Part shown: positions 35,129 through 46,928 of the stretch, piece by piece
How positions within the stretch are numbered: position 1 is the first letter of the stretch
How the letters are laid out: each line of letters begins with the position of its first letter
NCBI RefSeq assembly: GCF_964340395.1
Contig: NC_135559.1
Coordinates: 7,536,259-7,588,758 of the forward strand
Reading direction: 5' to 3'
Origin: Glandiceps talaboti
Taxonomy: Eukaryota > Hemichordata > Enteropneusta > Spengelidae
DNA: 52,500 nt
Made by a program: the position numbers and the translations under genes
The notes under the pieces: generated by a model
Seen by the model: the letters and a program-made list of their open reading frames with translations, nothing else
Databases searched by the model: none
What the model was told of the DNA's origin: nothing

Positions 35129-38100
35129 ATGGATAATAATAATATTGCAATGATGATGACTGATTTTCACAGGCAGGCTCAGGAAGCAGGGTAAGATACT
35201 CACTTTGTGTAAGGGGGAAGAGAGAATTATGTCGAGTACAAGACGCTTACTGTAATTCAACTAGGCTAAGATGGATGATCAATAAACCTTTTGCATAAAG
35301 TGATTTAGGAAATTATATTATTGAGTCATTGAGTGTCTTCTGCTGCTACAGTAAAAATGCCAACCGAGTGCGTTAAAAGATGTAATCAATGGAGATATTT
35401 CTGTGTCTCAGCACTGCAGAGACTGCAAACTTTTCCACACCAATTTGTGCAAATAAGTATATGACCGGGATCACTAATGACTGCGGTGTTGGGACATGTT
35501 ATAATAATAATAATAATAATGCAAATTTATACCGTGCCTTTCCTCCTGAGAGTGCAAGGTGCTCACAATTATTACCCCTGGCACAGTGTATACTGGTAAC
35601 CTATACAAAACTTTATTCACACAACGTGTAGACAATAGGAAACAAACTACAATGAATATATATATATATACAAAAAGGAAAAGCATATGAAAGTTTACAC
35701 AGCTCAAAGTAGATAGATGATAAGTTGAGGTTGGGTGGGGGGAGGGTCGATCTCCTCCAGTGTGATCACGCCTTGTCTTACTCCATACACATTTTATTGA
35801 TTAAAATTTTACCTTTGTAATACAGACTGTTTCAGGGTCCACTGTCTTCCTGTGAAGCTGAGCTGCAAGAGTTAATGAGACAGATTGATATAATGGTTAA
35901 TAACAAGAAATTAGACTGGGATAGAGAGATGCAAACTGTGCAGGCAAAGGTAGATCTCAGAGATAAGGAAGCTATTAATCTTAGAGCTGACTTGGAGAGT
36001 AAACACCAAGAGGTGAGTACAGTTAATGGTTTTTTATGACTCTTGCAATCGAGGTCTCAGTTTACTTAGATACACACACACTAAAAGTATTGTTGTTTGA
36101 TGTGGTAGATTACACAAATGAGCGATAAGGTTGCCTCTGTTGCTTCTGCGGAAGAAAGAAGAATATTGGGGACTAATAACTAATTATGCATGCAAAGATC
36201 TAGTAATCATATAATTCCCACTATTTGTCTTTACTCAGCCAGAACATAGTTGTTAGTTGTTAGTGACTAAAGGGTCTTGTCACTACTTGACTCAAAGTAA
36301 CAAGACCCCATAGCTTGCTCTTATTTTCATCAGCCGAATAAAAAAAAATATTGTCACGCAATTTTACATGAATCCACTTAAAGTTGATTATAAATTTAAA
36401 CTTTTATCTAACAGCTTGAAATTTATGATACCGTATATGAATACTGTTACGTAAAGAAATGAATAGAAACGTTCATGTTTATTTGTTGATTGGCAGGTGG
36501 GCAGACTACGTTACCAGTTAGACTCCGTGGAAAGAACACAGAAAGACCTGGTGAATCAGTATGAAGAACAAATTATGAGACTTAGGAATGAGGTAAGTTA
36601 GTGATGAGAATCAGGAATGAGGTAAATTAATGATACGATTTAGGAATGCTGTAAGTTAGTACAGAGACTTAGAAATGAGGTAAGTTATTGATGAGACTCA
36701 GGAATGAGGTAATTTGGTGATGAGACTTAGTTATGAGGTAAGTTAGTAATGAGACTTAGGAATGAGGTAAGTTAGTGATGAAGATCAGCCATTCTTTAGT
36801 ACTCTTTCAATACCCGTCATTAAATGTGATTTTTCAAAACACTTCATACTATATTATTGTTTCTTTTATTTGCAGATGAGTAATCTTAAACATGACTATG
36901 AGAGACTACAGAAACACCACAACAAACAAGTACTGAATGTACAAAGAACCAGAGAGAAGGTGACAGCTGAATTCAGTGGTAACTCTACTGAGCTGAGGAG
37001 AGCCCAACAAAAAGTTGACGTAAGTACATATACCCAGCAGTGCACAGTATACACAGCTAGTTAATTGCTAATCAGTGTTCTATTTTACTTGTGCTGACTT
37101 AAAATTTATGAGTGAAAGTGACTCAATTTTCACCCAGATTTATTTTGACATAGAAATTGTTTCAGCTGAATTAGCTAAAATACATAAATTCACAGGCATA
37201 TCTTAGTAATACGATAATGGTGTAAAGGTCTACTTTTATGAAAATACAACTACAAGGTCAAGTTGTAAGACATTAAGAAGATATGTATCGTGATTGTCTA
37301 ATTTTATAAACATACAAGATGAAGTTGAAAGACAGGATAAAATGTTCATATCTAATTTGATAAAAGTACAAGGTCAAGTTCAAGTTGAAAGACATTGAGA
37401 ATCAAACTCAATATGAGATATTTATTGTGATTGTATAATTTTACAGGAGTACAAGGCCAAGTTGAAAGACAGTGAGAGTCAGAAGAGACTACTTCAACAA
37501 CAACTCATTGGTACAGAATCACAGAATAAAACATTAAAAGAGAAATGTGATTTACTACAGGTGAGTCAGTCTATTCAGGATCAACGTAGAATGCACCCCA
37601 GCTGCCAATTTGCCTGAAAAACAAAGTTATTCAAATCACTAAGCTCCGCAATATGAAAATTTGTTCCTGGTCTTGTTGAAAAAGTATGTGAGAAATTTTG
37701 GGAGTTCATTGGCAATTTTCTTTATTTCCAGTAGAGTTAACACAATTTATCAACCATTTTGTTTTCTATGGTGGTAGTTTGTAATGCAATCTGACCTTTT
37801 CAATGTCATTTTCGTACTTTTAATTATATGGTTGAAATTTTTGTTTGAATAGCAACAAGCAGGAGGTTACCAAGACCAGCTAAGTAAAAGAAGACAGCTG
37901 ATAGACAACACAGAACTCAACTTTAGAACACAACAGTCTCAATTAGAAGGACAGTTGTCTAGAGCACAGGACACTATACAGGTAGGCTATAATGCTGTGA
38001 TGTAGAACAGAACAGTTGTGTAGAGCACAGGACACTACCGTATCCAGGTACTAGTACTAGGTTGTGATGTCGTGATGTAGAACAGAACAATCTGTTGTCT

Positions 38101-41100
38101 ACAGCACATGACACTATAGATGTACTAGTAGGTTGTGATGTCATGATGTGAGCATTTAGTGGCATTAAAATAGTCTTCACATGTTGTTGGTACAATCGAT
38201 GGCATACTATATACAACATTACTGGTACGCCCTTGAATTATATTAGAATACCAGATAAAGTTCTGTCAAAGCAAGTAAGCATTTTGAAGGGGAACAAAGA
38301 ACACTAATATTTTTAGATGCATTTCTTTATGCTTAGGGGACCCTAAAAAGTTGTTAACACTAACTCTGCAACATGCGACCTCACAGGAATAGAGTTATGA
38401 AAATTGACTCTTAGTGTGGAACCAGTTTGCTGTACTCTGGGGCAAGGCATTATGGGAAACAAGGAATGTTAGGTGCTTCAATATCCACACAATGCTTACG
38501 ATCTTGGCCAGCTGTGAGAACCAAGTACAATACTTGACTTTTTAATAGGCAGTGAAATTCCCCCCCCCCCCCCCCCCCCCCCCGAAATATATAAACTAAC
38601 TCTGTTATGCCCCTTGGAAATTAATGTTCTTGTACCTTTTTTCCAACACAGCATAAAGAGTCCATGCTCCAGAAATTAAAAACATCAGTGGAGGAAACAC
38701 TAGCAAGCAACAAACAATTGACAGAGGAACACAATAGATTGATAGAGGACTTACAACATGCACACAGGAAAAATAGAGTGAGTTAATTACCCTTATAAGT
38801 TATTCACTATGATAGTTTTTGTATAATGTGATAGTATTCTTGACCACAGGACATCTAGGGATTTAAATTGGCAGAAAACATAGTCCCCAGAACATTTCTA
38901 CATGTACATAAACTTAAAAAATCGATGTTACCATGAATCAGTGTTGCGAGATATAGAAACAATTTTCTGTGGAGATTGTTGCAAAATGAAGATATGATCT
39001 CTTAGTAATGTTTTTTGTGAGGTATGGGTTTTTGACAGAGACAAACAACAGACAGCAGCTCTAAATGTGAGTTTTATCACTACAGCTAATTTTTGTTCAC
39101 TGCAACTGGGTTTTATTTTCATCAATTCATATTTGCACTAGACCTATACAAACATATAGGTAGCGATCTGAATGTGACTTTGAGAATGCCCACACAGAAA
39201 CAGGTTTTGTGACAGTTGTCAGTTGAGTGCGAACATATTTTTATTTGTTGAAATTCTCCACAAAATAGTGAATTTGAGTTCAAGTCCATATCATATAATG
39301 TATAATTTTTGTGTTTTTTCTTTGATAGAAATTAGAAGATAATTTAGGGCAAGTTCAGCTAGAACTTCACTCTAGGGATGACTTACTAAGAATTGCTGAT
39401 CAAGAACAACGACAACATAGTAAAGAATTGTCACACTTTGAAGAAAGATTACGAATCAAAGATACAATGATAAGGTTTGTAAATTGATAGATGGATAAAA
39501 ATCCTACATGAAATGGGGACACCATGTTTTTTATTTACATAAACATAGACACATTTTACTCCACACCAACAATAGCAGACACCTGACACACAGCATGATC
39601 CCTTACAGAATCACAGTGATAAGCATTGCTATTCTTGTAAAGTGCAGTAGAAACAGGCTTCTACTGAAAAAAATTACAAATGAACACTGAATATTCATGA
39701 GTCATGAGTGCCAATACCCTTCAGTCTAAAACATCTCATGAATATTCAGTGTCCAACCATTGAATACATTATTTCAGCTGACTCCCATGATGTAATAGCC
39801 CATAGCAAAGATACCCTATAAAGGCACAAGATTAACTTGTTTTGTTTTTTTGAATCTCAAGTAATTGTAGGTGATGTAAAATCTTGAAATGACTCTCCCA
39901 TAGTTTGTAAAAATGACTTCATTTCCTGGAGTGGCATTCCTTATAATGCCTATTTGTATCTGGACAACAAAAATTAAAAAAACAAAACTGACAGTATATG
40001 AAGGAATAGAGGTACCTTTGGTGAATAGAGCAATCTAGCCATATTCCTACTATTACAACAGATTTTAATCAGATTGTGGAAGGAGGTGATCACTCACGGA
40101 ACATCAAAATCGCAAAAAACAAACATCAATATACGAAGGAAATTGGGTCGATTGAGTCATATTTCAATCAGATTGTATTCAGCCAGTCTGTATTTTAGTC
40201 TCAGTGTGAAATGTACATCCAACCTATTTTGGTATATGTCATGTCCATAGAGCACTGGAACAAGGCAGTCAACAGGAGAGAAATATTGAAATTGCCCAGC
40301 TGAATAAGGAGTTGGCCAATGCTGAAGGTGAAAACAGGGCTCTTAGAAAGAATGAGCAGAGAATTTTAGAAGAACAGAGTAAACTACAAACAAAGTAAGT
40401 TATCTGTTATAACAACGACAGCAAGTCAGCTGTCAGGAAGCTAACACAGTGACAAAGTAAGACTACAGTTTCAACATATTGATATAAGCTTGCATCGAAT
40501 ATTGATGTAATTACACTCACAGTACAGTGGTATCTTGGTCAGCAGGTTTTCCTCAAGTAGTCAACCTTATTTAGTGTTTACATTATCTTGATTACAGGGT
40601 GATTATATCTGTAGACCACATGTATCTACAGCCATGGATTGAATAGTATCAACTTTGCCTATTTGTGGCAATCGGGAATGAGAGACAACTTTCATGGCAA
40701 GACATAATTAATGTCAGAGATCCTCAGATGTAACAGAGATCCTCAGATGTAACATGTTGTGTTCAAATAAATAAGGCATATAATAAAGTCAAGATTTCTG
40801 TATCAGTGGATTAACATGATAAATGTCTTGTCTATCAGACTGGATGCTGCACAGAGGGAGTGTACGGATCTCAACATGAATCTGACAAGAAAAATAGATG
40901 AAATAAGAAGAATTGAAACAACAGAAGTGAAAAAGCTTAACTCTGAGATTACTAAGGTAATTAACTTATCTCTGGTTGTCTCTGATTAGCTGAATATTAT
41001 CCATAGATGGTGCAATAGTGTTCACAGTGTATGATATTACGATTATGTCATTGTATCTCACAAAACATTTTCAAAAAAACATGCAAGTTAAAGCCAGTGC

Positions 41101-44100
41101 AGCTTTAAAACAAGAAAAAGTTATTCCATGAAAGTTTGGTGTGGTGTGGTCCTTTTGATCCTTTCGTCAATAAATCAGGATTTATTGAATTGTTGTTATT
41201 TTGTTTTATCACTGACAACTTACTAATCCAATCATGTTACCTTGCAGACCAGAGATAAATATCACTCTAAAGAACAATTCTTTAGCTCTGAAATTGATGG
41301 AATGCGATCAGAAATATCCACACTGAAAACAGAACTTCATCAACGAGACATTACCATTGCGTCACTAAGCAACGAAATCTCGGTCATGGAACGAAGAATT
41401 CGAGAAAACAGTGATTTAGAAGAAAGATTGAATAATGAAATCCAAGTAAGTTTTCATTTTCCTTATTTTCTCTACAAGGCCAAAAAAAAATAAAAATCTG
41501 GTTCTGGTCAGGGTAAACTTTCTAAAGTGGTGCGACGACGCGCGTTTTTTTTTTTTTCCTAATTTTTTTTTTTTTTGGCAAATTAGTAAATACACATTTT
41601 TGACACTTTACATGCTCTCGGAAGATGTCATACAACTCTGGAAGTTGGCACTGTTGTATGGCAAGTTTTATACGATGCGGATCAATCATCCATCAGGGCA
41701 TCACTAGTCACATTTACAAATTTATCTTATCGCCCAGTGATTTGCAGTTATAATCCCGATTTGCAGTTATAATCCCATCCAAGATAATGAGTCTTGCCTT
41801 GCAACCACTGTATAATGTCATTGTGCAACTTGCAACGTTAAATAACGAGAAATAGGTCTGTCCAACGGACGTAGAGGAGGCAGTGTTTTCTTTCGAGCAC
41901 CGTCCATCATCAGTCTGATACGCAGTCTGTATACGGTACGATGTTTGACACGTCTTTCCAACTCATCGCAGATGGAAAGACGTGTCGAACATCGTAGCGC
42001 ATACATCCAGAGCTAACTGCTTACGCTACAGGAAAATCTTTGTATTCAGAAGGCAGAACGAAACGATCACCAGAACTAAGAACACCTCGAAAGTCAGCTG
42101 AATTGATATCAACATTTCGATTGCTCACGACGTACTCAAACTTCTGACATTTTCGAAACATGTGAGCGGTTTACCACCTAGCACAGTGAACACACTATTT
42201 CCCGTGATTCCCATCAACCACGCTCATCGTACATATTACGTACACATATCGTACGGGGGATTATGGGTATGCAACAGTACTAGAAGAAAAGGGTACCCGT
42301 TACCAAATAGAAGTGCGCCATCACACGAGTTAAATTTTTTCCGCTAGCCTTGCATACAGTGTTGATCGACGGGGAATTGTAAATAAGGAACGGGAAAGCA
42401 AAAATTATCGGAAAAAAAAGGATCGACGCGGGGGTATTCAGGGCACGCGCGCGCTGACCAGAACCAGACATATTTTTTTTTTTGGCCCAGCGTTATCCAT
42501 TAGAAAATGTAACATTTTATTGTTGCCATGCCAACAAAAAGCGCTCTCCATAATGTAAAGTTAGAGGAATTGTGAAAATGGTTTCTGTTGGACAAGTATG
42601 TGACTGCGTATTTAACAAAATAAATGCTGTGACTCTGAAAGTCAAGTGAATGCTTTTAACTTCAAACTGCCAGTCTTGTTCACTCTATGATAGACGACAC
42701 TAATGTTCGCTGCTGAATGTTTTTGTTAAACTGTTTTATTTTCCCCACATTGACAGGTATCAAATGCCCAGCTGGATGCATTACGACTTGAAAACAGACA
42801 TCTACGAGAAACCACCTTAAATGAAAAATTAGCCAATAGCAAAGATTTACATGATGTGGAGTCCAAGCTGACAGAGCTGCAAGACTTACAGATTGATTAC
42901 AATAAAACTATTGCCAAATTAGAGGTGAGTTTACAACACGTAAAACCCAAGTAGAGCAATTTCACTGTGCCATGATCATTTACAGCATTGGTATTAAGTA
43001 TAAAATGGGCTCAGTGTACAGTGTTCGCCCCATAGTAGATTGCAAAGATGGTGATAAATTTGCATAATAATTTACATATCAATAACATTGTAATTTGCAT
43101 AATGATCAGCTTATAATATGTTTGTCTTCAATATTCAAACATACTCTTACATGTTTATATTTTAACACATACACACATAGACATTTAGGATCAGCAATTT
43201 CTCTACATGTGAAAGTATTATTATTATATTGTCATTCAAAGCTTACTAAAATTCAAAGATGGTAGAACACTTTTGAAACACGGGAGAAACCTGCCAAGCA
43301 TGGCAACCTGGGTGGTCAGAATAGTGTTGTCACCATGCTTTCTCTATAGTGGGGAGAACACCGAGTATAAGTTCGCTCTAAAGTAAATCATCTTTGCTGT
43401 GCCACTATTGTTTATATCAAGTGTAAAGCATATTGTTTTATGTACATGGCCTCTCTAAATGTAATCGGTCTGTTAACAAACACACTAGTACAAAACAAGT
43501 ATAAGGATGCAGTGCAAACACCACCAGTATACGCACACACCAGAGAAAGTAATCACTGTATATATACTGGCCGCGTGCATTACTCTCTATTTTTATTATC
43601 TCAGTTACGTTTTACATTACGTTTTACATATAATAACTTTTGACTTTTTCATTTGTGTGTTGTTCATTGATAGGATGAAGCTAGACAATTACGACATGAA
43701 AACGTTACTCTCAAACAACAATTATCCAACCTGAAACACCAGTATAATGCAGCCCTACAAGAAACACAAAGTACTATCACAGATATCAAGTCTAAAGATG
43801 ACAGGTGAGATTACTATATTTGGACTTATGCCACTATAGTTGAGGGTGCTTGAATCATGTCAGTACACGATCATAGCAATGGGGGTGCTAGTATCATACT
43901 AGTGTATATACTATAATGGCAGTGAATAGTATCATACTAGTGTATACATAACATAGGGATACATGTAATGTTGAAGATGTGTGAAACAGTAAAATAATTT
44001 AAAATGACAACTTTTGCATTTAAGGTTGAGTGATTATTTCTGTGGCCAATTAGTGTAATTTGGAAATCTTTGGCTTCAAGTGAAGCATATTTTAATGTAC

Positions 44101-45050
44101 ATCATTATCTTTTCTATTTTTTTGTAGGAAAATGCATTTAATGCAGCAGGACTTTCAGACAGAACTTTCAGGGGAAGCAGCCAGACATGAAAACACTGTA
44201 GAGAGATATAAAGCTGAAATCAAGTCATTACAGAATGAAAATATCCACCTTCAAGAACAACTCAAACAACAAGTTAGCAGTATCAAAAGTGAGTGAAGTT
44301 TTAAACCTTGTGGCCATGTGCTGCATATCTTTGGTGTGCATATGCTTTGGGAGTGAGGTTTTAAGCCTAGTGGTTGTGTCCTGCATATCTTTGGTGTGGA
44401 CATGCTTTGGCATGTTTACAAAGAAGAGTTTGACACTAAAGTGCAAAAATTCAGGGGGCATCATATGTAATCCCAAGGTATATCTTGGTTTGATCTGTTC
44501 TCTTTTACTGATTTGCCTCTCGTTCTGGCCCTCATTGCTAAGTAAAATGCAACAATCGTCCAAGTCACATGTGCACATTGGGGTCCACCACACGACAGAA
44601 TGTTTACATGTAACAAGAGACCAGGTTGACAATATTTGCTTATTACATTTTGTCAGACTATGCATATTTATTAGTGTTTTCCTTGTACTGTAGCGTTTTG
44701 TAAGGTAATAAAGCTTATTCATCTGCTGTGTGCACTTGTAGGGCTTTCTTTATCGGTGTGTGTGTGTGTGTGAACATGTACACTTAATGTAAAGTGATAT
44801 TGCGACATGAAAAGTTACTCTTTTTCCTATTTTACATAGGATTGGAAGGTGAGAATGGTGTAATGACTGAATTTATCAGTACAGTAGACAAGATAGCCAA
44901 GACTCCACCGTGTAGATCACCATATAGTATGTCACCATCTAAATACCAAAGTGACAGTGCTAATACAACTCAGGATAGAGTAGAATTGCTAAGTATGCCA
45001 CCTACACCACAGTCTCATAGCAGTGAGCTAAGTCAGGTAAGTCATTTTCT

Positions 45051-45099
<49 letters not shown>

Positions 45100-45148
45100 C
45101 CTCTCTCTCTGTTGCTCTCTCTCTCTGTCCATCTCTCTCTCTCTGTTG

Positions 45149-45217
<69 letters not shown>

Positions 45218-45794
45218 TTTGTTCAAGTGAAGTCCAATCCAATCACAATTGAAATCAAGAGAAATAAATCAGAGATAACGATGGTAAAGTTTTCAAAAAG
45301 AGGTTAAAATGAATTCAGAATTAACCCACTTTAGAATCCAAAATGACCACTGAAACACTGTACTAACTGTTAAAAATAAAAATTGTTCATTTCCTTGCCA
45401 ACAGGCAGTGAAAATCCTTTTCTTTTATAATTTCAAACCAACCTAGAACTAGCTTTCAAATGGCAAAGGCTAGAGAGATTTGAATAACATTGATTGTGAA
45501 CGAAATTCGTCCCTGAGGTTTCCTTAACAATGTTCACATCAGACAAAGTAAGAAATGAACTTGGAGGGGAGTGGGGAGGGTATATCATATTATCATACAA
45601 AAACAATTCCTGAATTTGATCACTTTATTTTTTATGATTTACAGCGTCCCATTTCAAGAAACTCAGTTACAACAACTTTCATATCAGAAGAAAAACGACG
45701 AGGCCGAGAATTAGAATATCTCTTAGACGCCCATATAGAGGACTTACACAAAAACACAGAGGCCACCTTGAAGAGATTTACTAGTGCTAGGTAG
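35129..45794 (+). CDS. CEP63: CEP63/DEUP1 orthologue, centrosomal coiled-coil protein
   Basis: Sixteen exons: 35129-35190, 35826-36012, 36497-36592, 36876-37019, 37447-37560, 37853-37981, 38652-38777, 39329-39474, 40251-40394, 40839-40956, 41248-41445, 42757-42924, 43674-43804, 44128-44288, 44840-45036, 45645-45794. All phases match, giving 756 residues (human CEP63 is about 700). Diagnostic pieces: SCEAELQELMRQIDIMV from residue 29, nearly identical to vertebrate CEP63/DEUP1; ELHQRDITIAS at 451-461; and the C-terminal helix LDAHIEDLHKNTEATLKRFT, the CEP152-binding end in vertebrates. The body is coiled coil with a Ser/Pro-rich break (RSPYSMSP, SMPPTPQS) near 660-706. Vertebrate CEP63 recruits CEP152 for centriole duplication and DEUP1 does so in multiciliated cells; an invertebrate copy probably predates that split. 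The ATG at 35129 is the first in frame after an acceptor at 35086; an upstream out-of-frame ATG lies at 35104. AATAAA occurs at about 45976. Confidence 0.92.
36217..36354. mobile_element. MITE-like inverted repeat element, copy 1 of 3
   Basis: The ends are 'CCCACTATTTGTCTTTACTC' and 'GAATAAAAAAAAATATTG', and the centre is 'GGGTCTTGTCACTACTTGAC'. It resembles 46429-46557 and 51290-51419. Intron after exon 35826-36012 of the CEP63-like gene. Confidence 0.6.
36577..36787 (+). repeat. Tandem array of an exon end plus its splice donor
   Basis: Seven units of 28-31 bp with consensus 'TGAGACTTAGGAATGAGGTA' then 'AGTTAGTGA'. The first unit is the last 16 nt of exon 36497-36592 with its GTAAGT donor. 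At least four units keep GAG-GTAAGT. Each extra unit would add an in-frame TAG just after the donor bases. Confidence 0.93.
37250..37480 (+). repeat. Tandem array of an exon start plus its acceptor region
   Basis: Three diverged copies of 'TACAAGGTCAAGTTGAAAGA' with a preceding 'GATTGT-TAATTTTATA' block lie in the intron directly upstream of exon 37447-37560, whose first codons (GAG TAC AAG GCC AAG) form the last unit. Period about 55-85 bp. Confidence 0.78.
37940..38155 (+). repeat. Tandem array of an exon end plus donor
   Basis: Three units of about 60-75 bp, each with 'TTGTCTAGAGCACAGGACAC', then 'TATACAGGTA' or a relic of it, then 'GTGATGTAGAACAGAACA'. The first unit is the end of exon 37853-37981 and its donor; in later units the donor position reads CCAGGTAC or GATGTAC. 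Confidence 0.82.
38562..38583. repeat. Poly-C run of about 22
   Basis: An uninterrupted C tract 68 bp before exon 38652-38777 of the CEP63-like gene. Confidence 0.9.
41478..42487. mobile_element. Non-autonomous DNA transposon, about 1.0 kb, 34-bp terminal inverted repeats
   Basis: The left end reads GGCCA9-TAAAAA-TCTGGTTCTGGTCAG and the right end is its near-perfect reverse complement (CTGACCAGAACCAGA...TGGCC). CG-rich GCGCG blocks follow both ends. No transposase is visible. An internal perfect hairpin occupies 41938-41998. It fills the intron between CEP63-like exons 41248-41445 and 42757-42924. No certain target-site duplication was found. Confidence 0.72.
41938..41998. repeat. Near-perfect hairpin inside the transposon
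   Basis: 'ACGATGTTTGACACGTCTTT' then CCA, a loop of 12-13 nt, and 'TGGAAAGACGTGTCGAACAT' then CGT. Confidence 0.85.
44289..44410 (+). repeat. 60-bp tandem duplication starting at a splice donor
   Basis: 'GTGAGTGAAGTTTTAAACCT' (the donor of exon 44128-44288) and 'GAGTGAGGTTTTAAGCCTAG' begin two 60-bp units that both contain 'CTGCATATCTTTGGTGTG' and 'CATATGCTTTGG' or 'ACATGCTTTGG'. The repeat phase is set by the donor. Confidence 0.85.
45047..45213. repeat. (CT)n microsatellite with GTTG/GTCC breaks
   Basis: It starts about 10 nt after the donor of exon 44840-45036 (CAG-GTAAGT). Confidence 0.95.
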
Positions 45795-45875
45795 CCTTAT
45801 TTAGAAATATCACATAGCTAAGGAGCTTCTTGTTGAGAAATGTCATGGTGCTAGGTAGATTCACTCTAAAAGAAA
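45770..45875 (+). repeat. Weak 31-bp tandem repeat over the CEP63-like stop codon
   Basis: Three units: 'GAGATTTACTAGTGCTAGGT' (coding end and stop), 'GAAATATCACATAGCTAAGG' and 'GAGAAATGTCATGGTGCTAG', each followed by a T-rich 10 bp. The copies share the 'GTGCTAGGTAG' core. Confidence 0.55.
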
Positions 45876-46428
45876 ATTACAAGTTGTTGTGTGTGCATGA
45901 AGTGTGCTTAGTATTATAGCGCGATTGACCACAATATGACAAAAGTGAATAACCTATTACTGTACCTATCAAATCAATAAATGAAATTTTCAATTAATCA
46001 AAAATTTGTCTTTTATAAAAAGAAATTATAGTTAGCTCATGTCAACCAATAATGACATGTGGCTACAATATAAACTTAAATAAAATGAATTATGCTCAAA
46101 ATATATCTCTTTTTTGTTACCTGTACATGTATATAATAAAATGTGAATATTTGTTTCTCGTGATTGTTATTTGTTCATGTTGCATGTCTCTTATATTATT
46201 TGAAAATGAAAATTGAAATAAAGTATTATTTTATAACACATATTGTTTTAATTTGGAATAAACTTTGCATAATAGATGATTTGGTATGTTTTAGTTACAA
46301 GATTTTGCATCCTGTATGCTGTTTGGAAGAGCCTGATCATGATACGTTGGGATACTACTACATGTATTACAAATACTAAATCAGAAACTCTAGCGTTTCA
46401 ATAAGGCAGCACAATTAGATGTTGTTCT
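45876..46428. other. 3' flank of the CEP63-like gene, no further gene
   Basis: AT-rich, with several AATAAA motifs (about 45976, 46135, 46218). No other feature was recognised. Confidence 0.5.
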
Positions 46429-46700
46429 CCAATATTATTCTTTGTTCATTCAAGGAAAATTCTAGCAACCTAAGGGGCCCTTGTCACTACTCGTCTAGCG
46501 ACTCAGTGACAACAACCTTTCATGCGTATTTTCCTACTGAATGAAGAAAAATATTGGAAAATAATATAAATATATACCATAGCCAGTAATATGGAAAAAA
46601 AATGGGGAAAGTAATAGCAATTTTTGAGAGTTTTGACTCGTATTTTGAACACAGCAGAACCAATGATGTAGATACAAACTGTCATGACGTAGAACAACCA
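46429..46700. mobile_element. MITE-like element, copy 2 of 3, with shared right flank
   Basis: The 129-bp core has inverted ends 'CCAATATT...TTCATTCA' and 'TGAATGAAG...AATATTGG'. The following 140 bp ('TTTTGACTCGTATTTTGAAC', 'GCAGAACCAATGATGTAGA', 'TGTCATGACGTAGAA') also match 51420-51565, so the palindrome is part of a larger repeat. Confidence 0.72.
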
Positions 46701-46797
46701 CTGTATATATTCAACATTTTTTGTTGACCCTGGCTCATACATGGTATACTGTTTTTATCTACAGTAGTGCTGTAGGCGTGGTGAAGTGTATATATAT

Positions 46798-46927
46798 GTG
46801 TGTGTGTGTGTGTGTGTCTGTGTGTGTATTTAAATGACTTATTAAGTCAAAAAACCACCAGACTTATTGCCTTGGTGGTTTTTTGACTTAATAAGTCATT
46901 TAAATACACACACACACACACACACAC
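46798..46927. repeat. Long perfect hairpin with (GT)n/(CA)n outer arms
   Basis: 'TTTAAATGACTTATTAAGTC' then 'AAAAAACCACCA', a 12-nt loop (46861-46872), and the exact complement starting 'TGGTGGTTTTTTGACTTAAT'. The GT run outside the left arm and the CA run outside the right arm extend the stem to about 55-60 bp. Confidence 0.93.
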
Positions 46928-46928
46928 T

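Noticed and set aside
44228-44722. A 164-codon minus-strand open frame
   Set aside because: It is antisense to a verified CEP63-like exon and the 60-bp duplication; no independent support.
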